Assembly (NCBI RefSeq): GCF_009649845.1
Contig: NZ_WJIE01000004.1
Coordinates: 372,001-436,000 of the forward strand
Direction of reading: 5' to 3'
Length of the DNA stretch: 64,000 bases
Source: Polyangium spumosum
GTDB lineage: Bacteria > Myxococcota_A > Polyangia > Polyangiales > Polyangiaceae
Both the position numbers and the translations under genes were made by a program. A model generated the notes under the pieces. It was not told the DNA's origin, searched no databases, and saw only the letters and a program-made list of their open reading frames with translations. Of the stretch, positions 61,007 through 64,000 are shown piece after piece. Each line of letters begins with the position of its first letter. The stretch's first letter is position 1.

Positions 61007-61343
61007 GGCCTTCTCTTTGGCGCTCTTTCTTGGGGCGCTGCGGGGCAGGTGGAAGGGGAGAGTTTCGTCCTCGAATGGGGGGCTCGTGTATTGAGCCCTG
61101 GCGGGGAGACGTGTATCGAGCGGGGCAGTATCGGGGAATTTCGCGTCTCGCGGAGCGGGGCGCGGCGACGTCCCTGGGCTCCGTTCTGAGAGACGAACAC
61201 GAGGGCGCGTGATGCGCTCCTGGGCACGCGTGTATCGATTGCATTCGCATCGACGGCGCGCGCGTGCATGGGCCGTCGTGTGTCCTCGGCTCGGGATCGC
61301 ATTGACGACGTGCGATGAGGCCCGAGGTGTATCCAGAGAATGC
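61007..61343. other. gene-free stretch with short repeats
   Basis: No coding frame or tRNA fold is convincing here. CGTGTATYGA occurs three times (61085-61094, 61110-61119, 61229-61238), and GGGCTC/GAGCCC forms a small hairpin around 61081-61098. TTGACG at 61302-61307 could be a -35 box for the tRNA array, but no good -10 is placed correctly. Confidence 0.4.
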
Positions 61344-61417
61344 GGATCCGTAGTCTCAATCGGTAGAGCAGCCGCCTTTTAAGCGGAAGTGTGGAGGTTC
61401 GAGCCCTCCCGGATCCA
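61344..61417 (+). tRNA. tRNA-Lys (TTT)-like, irregular
   Basis: Acceptor GGATCCG/CGGATCC, T arm GGAGG-TTCGAGC-CCTCC and anticodon loop CTTTTAA (anticodon TTT) fold well. The D stem carries one extra T (GTCTC instead of GCTC), and the outermost anticodon-stem pair is a G-A mismatch. CCA is not encoded (discriminator A, then CTC). It may be a poorly working tRNA, a tRNA mimic or a decaying gene. Confidence 0.75.
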
Positions 61418-61618
61418 CTCCTTATATAGAGAGATAGGCATGGCGCTCGATTTCGATGCGAGCGTGTGGAGAGAGGAAAAAATCAAAATCGACGAGCCCA
61501 TCAAAACATTTCCTTGCCTCGAACGTCGAAATGGATGTACAACGAAACGCGAGGGGACGGGGATAGGGCAGGGGAGAGGGCCGCCCGCGTGCATGCGCGA
61601 GGCTCGGGCCTCTGGTTC

Positions 61619-61691
61619 GGATCCGTAGCTCAATGGGCAGAGCGTCCGCCTTTGAAGCGGAAGCGTGGAGGTTCGAGGCCTCCCGGGTCCT
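61619..61691 (+). tRNA. tRNA with TTG anticodon (Gln) on a Lys-like body
   Basis: All stems fold: GGATCCG/CGGGTCC (one G-U), D arm GCTC/GAGC, anticodon stem TCCGC/GCGGA with loop CTTTGAA (anticodon TTG) and T arm GGAGG/CCTCC. The whole differs from the irregular Lys tRNA 275 bp upstream by nine substitutions and one indel, including anticodon position 36 (T to G). It does not look like a usual tRNA-Gln body. CCA is not encoded. Confidence 0.8.
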
Positions 61692-61815
61692 CCATCTGCT
61701 GATTTCGATTTCAATGATCGACGACAGACGACAAAAATAAAATCGACGGGGCAGCGAATAAAATGGTTGACCCGAACGTCGAAATGAGAGAGGATAGGCG
61801 GACGAGGGAATGGCG

Positions 61816-61971
61816 ATGGGCGAGCATCTGTATGACGAGGACGTGAAGGGGAGCGCCGGCGAGCTGCTGGGCGAGAGCCTCTCCGATCTTCTGCGGAGCC
61901 CTTCGCGCAACGCGGCGAACGAGTCGAGCCCGGTGTGTGGTCTCGAGCCTCTCGATACGGGTGGATCCTAG
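61816..61971 (+). CDS. possible 51-residue acidic small protein
   Basis: The frame begins at ATG 61816 (MGEHLYDEDVKGSAGELL), with GAGGGA 5 nt upstream; ATG 61810 would add two residues. It ends at TAG 61969 and is followed 27 bp later by a terminator. About 78 percent of third positions are G or C. The peptide is acidic and partly helical. The last codons resemble the 3' part of the Lys tRNA (GTGTGG, TCGAGCC, GGATCC), so this may instead be tRNA debris. Confidence 0.35.
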   Translation: MGEHLYDEDVKGSAGELLGESLSDLLRSPSRNAANESSPVCGLEPLDTGGS

Positions 61972-61998
61972 GATCGTCACGACGTGACGTGTCCGAGG

Positions 61999-62033
61999 AG
62001 GCCGCCCGGGAAACCTGGCGGCCTTCTTCGTTT
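61999..62033 (+). terminator. intrinsic terminator between tRNA units
   Basis: AGGCCGCC (61999-62006) pairs with GGCGGCCT (62017-62024), plus GG/CC near the loop GAAA with one mismatch, followed by TCTTCGTTT. The stem sequence echoes the terminator at 60965. It separates the first two tRNA units from the Tyr-to-His part. Confidence 0.65.
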
Positions 62034-62053
62034 GGGGCCGCTCATGAATATTC

Positions 62054-62132
62054 GTGGACGCTGGGCATGGGTGAGCCCCGACGGCTGTAAACCGTCCGCG
62101 TTTGCTTGGAGGTTCGAGTCCTCCCGTCCACA
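62054..62132 (+). tRNA. tRNA-Tyr (GTA), atypical
   Basis: Acceptor GTGGACG/CGTCCAC, D stem GGGC/GCCC, anticodon stem GACGG/CCGTC with loop CTGTAAA (anticodon GTA) and T arm GGAGG/CCTCC are all perfect. The variable region is only 11 nt, shorter than the class II arm normal for bacterial tRNA-Tyr, and position 8 is C where U is nearly universal. CCA is not encoded. Confidence 0.8.
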
Positions 62133-62192
62133 CCGGCGCGTGAGAAATCACGCGCGACAGGCGACGTGTGCGTGCAAGGCGCCGCCTGTTTC

Positions 62193-62263
62193 GGATTCGT
62201 AGCTCAAGGGTAGAGCAGCCGCCTCTTAAGCGGCAGGCGAGGGTTCGATCCCCTCCGGATCCG
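62193..62263 (+). tRNA. tRNA-Lys (CTT)
   Basis: Acceptor GGATTCG/CGGATCC (one G-U), D stem GCTC/GAGC, anticodon stem GCCGC/GCGGC with loop CTCTTAA (anticodon CTT) and T arm GAGGG/CCCTC. The body is related to the two upstream Lys-like genes but regular. CCA is not encoded (G then CGA). Confidence 0.9.
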
Positions 62264-62359
62264 CGACGTATCCCTCCTCTCCGGAGGCGGGACTCGTTCT
62301 ATGACAATCGATTCCGATACACAACGCGATGTCGCAGGGGCACGTTTGCCCCTGCGCGT

Positions 62360-62435
62360 TTCAACGTAGCTCAACCGGTAGAGCACTCGCCTGTTAAGCG
62401 AGGAGATGGGGGTTCGAAGCCCTCCGTTGGAGCCA
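62360..62435 (+). tRNA. tRNA-Asn (GTT)
   Basis: Acceptor TTCAACG/CGTTGGA (one U-G), D stem GCTC/GAGC, anticodon stem CTCGC/GCGAG with loop CTGTTAA (anticodon GTT), T arm GGGGG/CCCTC with one G-U, discriminator G and an encoded CCA (62433-62435). Confidence 0.92.
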
Positions 62436-62436
62436 C

Positions 62437-62512
62437 GCCCCGTTCGTCTAGCGGTCAGGATACCGGCCTTTCAATCCGGTTGCCGGGGGTTCGACTCCCC
62501 CACGGGGCGCCA
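62437..62512 (+). tRNA. tRNA-Glu (TTC)
   Basis: Acceptor GCCCCGT/ACGGGGC, anticodon stem CCGGC/TCCGG region with loop CTTTCAA (anticodon TTC), T arm GGGGG/CCCCC, discriminator G and an encoded CCA (62510-62512). It begins 1 bp after the Asn gene's CCA, so the two are processed from one transcript. Confidence 0.93.
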
Positions 62513-62516
62513 TTGT

Positions 62517-62589
62517 GTGGGCGTTACTCATCTGGTGAAGAGGGCAGGTTGTGACCCTGCGAAGGCGGGTTCGATTCCCGTACGCTCAC
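62517..62589 (+). tRNA. tRNA-His (GTG)
   Basis: G-1 (62517) opposite C73 is present, the hallmark of tRNA-His. Acceptor TGGGCGT/ACGCTCA (one G-U), anticodon stem GCAGG/CCTGC with loop TTGTGAC (anticodon GTG), T arm GCGGG/CCCGT. The D stem has only three pairs (CTC/GAG plus an A-A mismatch). After C73 comes CCG, so CCA is not fully encoded. Confidence 0.9.
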
Positions 62590-62612
62590 CCGAGAGGCGG
62601 GTCGGAAGGTCT

Positions 62613-62628
62613 CGGTTATCCAATTGCA
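62613..62628 (+). promoter_or_regulatory. sigma-54-like -24/-12 element upstream of the Ro60 gene
   Basis: CGGTTATCCAATTGCA has GG (62614-62615) and GC (62626-62627) exactly 12 bp apart and the TTGCA block of the -12 box. The CAC part of the -24 box is not matched. It lies 98-113 bp before ATG 62727. Sigma-54 control with an RtcR-type activator is known for RNA-repair operons that include Ro60; its use here is inference. Confidence 0.35.
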
Positions 62629-62700
62629 ACCTGGTGAAACATCCGAGATCACCCAGCTCATCCGTCCCTCATTCCCTTTCTTGATCCTTCTCTTTCACTC

Positions 62701-62721
62701 GCCCGCAGCGCGGGCCGGAGG
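62701..62721 (+). promoter_or_regulatory. hairpin touching the Ro60 ribosome-binding site
   Basis: GCCCGC (62701-62706) pairs with GCGGGC (62710-62715) around an AGC loop, immediately before GGAGG (62717-62721), which is 5 nt from ATG 62727. A pyrimidine-rich tract (62657-62700) precedes it. The hairpin could modulate translation start. Confidence 0.35.
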
Positions 62722-62726
62722 TTCCC

Positions 62727-64000
62727 ATGGCCAACTACATCCAGCACTTCGCCGCGCTGTTCACCCGACAAAAGGAGAAGGCGCGGCCCGAGCAGGTCGA
62801 AAACTACGCAGGCGGCTTCGTCTTCCAGCTCGACGACTGGGCCCGCCTCGACCGGTGGCTCGTCCTCGGCGCCGACGGCGGCACCTACTACGCCACCGAG
62901 CGCGCCCTGACGCAGGACAACGCGCGCGCCGTCCTTCGTTGCCTCGACGCGGACGGCGAGCGGGCCGTGCGGCGGATCGTCGAGATCAGCCGCTCGGGCC
63001 GCGCGCCCAAGAACGAGCCCGCGATCTTCGCCCTGGCGATGGCCGCGGGGCACGCCCGCCCCGAGGTCCGCAAGTCCGCACTCGCGGCCTTGCCGGAGGT
63101 TTGTCGCACCGGTACGGATCTCTTCCACTTCGCGCGAGCGGTGGAGGGCTTCCGGCGCTGGGGCCGCGGCCTCCGGAGCGCGATCGGCGCCTGGTACCAG
63201 GGCAAGAGCCCGGATGAATTGGCCTACCAGGCCGTGAAATACCGGCAGCGGGACGGCTGGAGCCACAAGGACCTCTTGCGACTCTCGCACCCGACGCCCG
63301 TCACGGACGAGCACGGCGCGATGTACCGCTGGATCGTCGGTGGTATGGACGCCGTGACGAACGAGGCGGCCCGCGGCGGGGCTCTCGACCCCGAGAAGCT
63401 GCCTGCCGTCGTCCGGGCGTTCGAGGAGGCCAAGGGCGCGCCGCGCGAGCGGCTCGTCACGCTCGTGCGCGAGAATCGCCTCACGCACGAGATGGTGCCC
63501 ACGGAGTGGAAGAACGACCCTGCCGTGTGGGAAGCGCTGCTCCCCCACATGCCGCAGACGGCGCTGCTCCGGAACCTCGGCAAGATGACCAGCGTCGGAT
63601 TGCTCGCGCCCATGAGCGCGGCCGCGAGGCTCGTGGCCAGCCGTCTCACGGACGCCGAGCGCCTCCGGCGCGCCCGGATTCACCCGGTGAGCGTTCTCTC
63701 CGCATTGCGCGTGTATGCGCAAGGGCGGGGCGAGCGCGCCCAGAAGCGCGAAAATGCGCTCACCTGGGAGCCGGTGCGCGAGATCGTGAACGCCCTCGAC
63801 GAGGCGTTTTACCTCGCATTCCGGTCGATCGAGCCGACGGGCAAGAAGCACCTGCTCGCCCTCGACGTATCGGCCTCCATGGATGGGGGCGCGATCGCGG
63901 GGATCCCGGGCCTCACGCCCCGGGTCGCGAGCGCGGCCATGGCGATGGCGACGGCGCGCATCGAGCCGTCGTTTTCGACCCTGGCCTTCGCCTCCGCGGG
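62727..64000 (+). CDS. rsr: Ro60/TROVE domain RNA-binding protein (Rsr-like), cut by the right window edge
   Basis: The visible 424 residues start at ATG 62727 with GGAGG 5 nt upstream. The N-terminus MANYIQHFAALFTRQKEKAR and repeated helices through residue about 365 fit the TROVE ring of HEAT-like repeats (FVFQLDDWARLDRWLVLGAD, IFALAMAAGHARPEVRKSAL). A von Willebrand A-like domain then begins, with a MIDAS motif DVSASM at 380-385 (LLALDVSASMDGG). Bacterial Ro60 (Rsr) binds Y RNAs and misfolded RNA in quality control and works with exoribonucleases such as PNPase. It lies directly downstream of seven tRNA genes. The stop codon and following genes are outside the window. Confidence 0.93.
   Translation, partial: MANYIQHFAALFTRQKEKARPEQVENYAGGFVFQLDDWARLDRWLVLGADGGTYYATERALTQDNARAVLRCLDADGERAVRRIVEISRSGRAPKNEPAIFALAMAAGHARPEVRKSALAALPEVCRTGTDLFHFARAVEGFRRWGRGLRSAIGAWYQGKSPDELAYQAVKYRQRDGWSHKDLLRLSHPTPVTDEHGAMYRWIVGGMDAVTNEAARGGALDPEKLPAVVRAFEEAKGAPRERLVTLVRENRLTHEMVPTEWKNDPAVWEALLPHMPQTALLRNLGKMTSVGLLAPMSAAARLVASRLTDAERLRRARIHPVSVLSALRVYAQGRGERAQKRENALTWEPVREIVNALDEAFYLAFRSIEPTGKKHLLALDVSASMDGGAIAGIPGLTPRVASAAMAMATARIEPSFSTLAFASA

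Larger units (their letters stand above)
61344..61798 (+). repeat. tandem duplication of a tRNA plus spacer unit
   Basis: The Lys-like and Gln-anticodon tRNAs lie 275 bp apart. Their downstream spacers also align: GATTTCGAT (61449, 61701), AAAATCGACG (61485, 61739), CGAACGTCGAAATG (61520, 61773) and GGATAGG (61561, 61792) recur at offsets of about 230-255 bp. The two units are therefore copies that have diverged; the 14-bp match is the longest exact spacer block. Confidence 0.6.

Noticed and set aside
60518-61250. Several leftward frames between DUF2505 and the tRNA array
   Set aside because: They have no plausible start signals, no family resemblance and cover hairpins and terminators of the opposite strand.
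61934-61970. Further degenerate Lys tRNA
   Set aside because: Only scattered 3' matches (GTGTGG, TCGAGCC, GGATCC) exist; no D or anticodon arm precedes them, so it was not annotated separately.
62658-63851. Leftward frame opposite the Ro60 gene
   Set aside because: The rightward frame has a ribosome-binding site, TROVE and MIDAS motifs; the leftward one is its antisense shadow.

Overview
The window is a very GC-rich bacterial chromosome segment. It carries four eukaryote-type Ser/Thr kinases, a long hybrid histidine kinase, DUF1592/DUF1552 proteins, several TPR proteins and Gly-rich lipoproteins. That combination points to Myxococcota, most likely Polyangiales (Sorangium/Polyangium-like); this is inferred from gene content, not from a database match. 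About 45 protein genes, seven tRNA genes and several non-coding or repeat structures can be supported. Both edges cut genes.

Layout. 1-4832: leftward operon-like run hisA, TPR-AIM24, pgsA, a lipoprotein, an epmA-like gene and an unknown gene. 4889-11217: rightward DUF2288 gene, a 21-bp tandem repeat array, two leftward envelope genes, a DUF1592-DUF1552 pair and an NTF2-like gene; this block separates hisA from hisH-hisB (11221-12464). 12486-20518: a lipoprotein, then lon, a membrane zincin-TPR protein and a hybrid histidine kinase joined by 4-nt overlaps. 20528-28838: helical and TPR proteins around a 43-bp tandem repeat, a kinase-AAA-TPR giant, a PAS-STAS protein and an SGNH hydrolase. 28892-40296: housekeeping genes hisS, ruvX, rpsO, pnp, lysA and pyk, with two good promoters and clear terminators. 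40293-60434: two more kinases, a TamB-like giant, an LNS2 lipoprotein, TPR proteins, a Cys-rich lipoprotein, NDH-2 and a DUF2505 protein.

The most unusual part is 60575-64000. It holds a compact three-hairpin RNA candidate ending in an intrinsic terminator, a second orphan promoter/terminator unit with a tRNA-His-like fragment, seven tRNA genes, and the start of a Ro60/TROVE-vWA gene with a possible sigma-54 promoter. All seven tRNAs have U35 (Lys-TTT, Gln-TTG, Tyr-GTA, Lys-CTT, Asn-GTT, Glu-TTC, His-GTG). Together these amino-acid families cover tRNAs cut by known anticodon nucleases, and several of the genes deviate from canonical tRNA structure or share a Lys-like body. I propose an RNA-damage response locus: spare or decoy tRNAs and a Y-RNA-like RNA next to their Ro60 partner. 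This is inference. The rest of the operon lies beyond the right edge.
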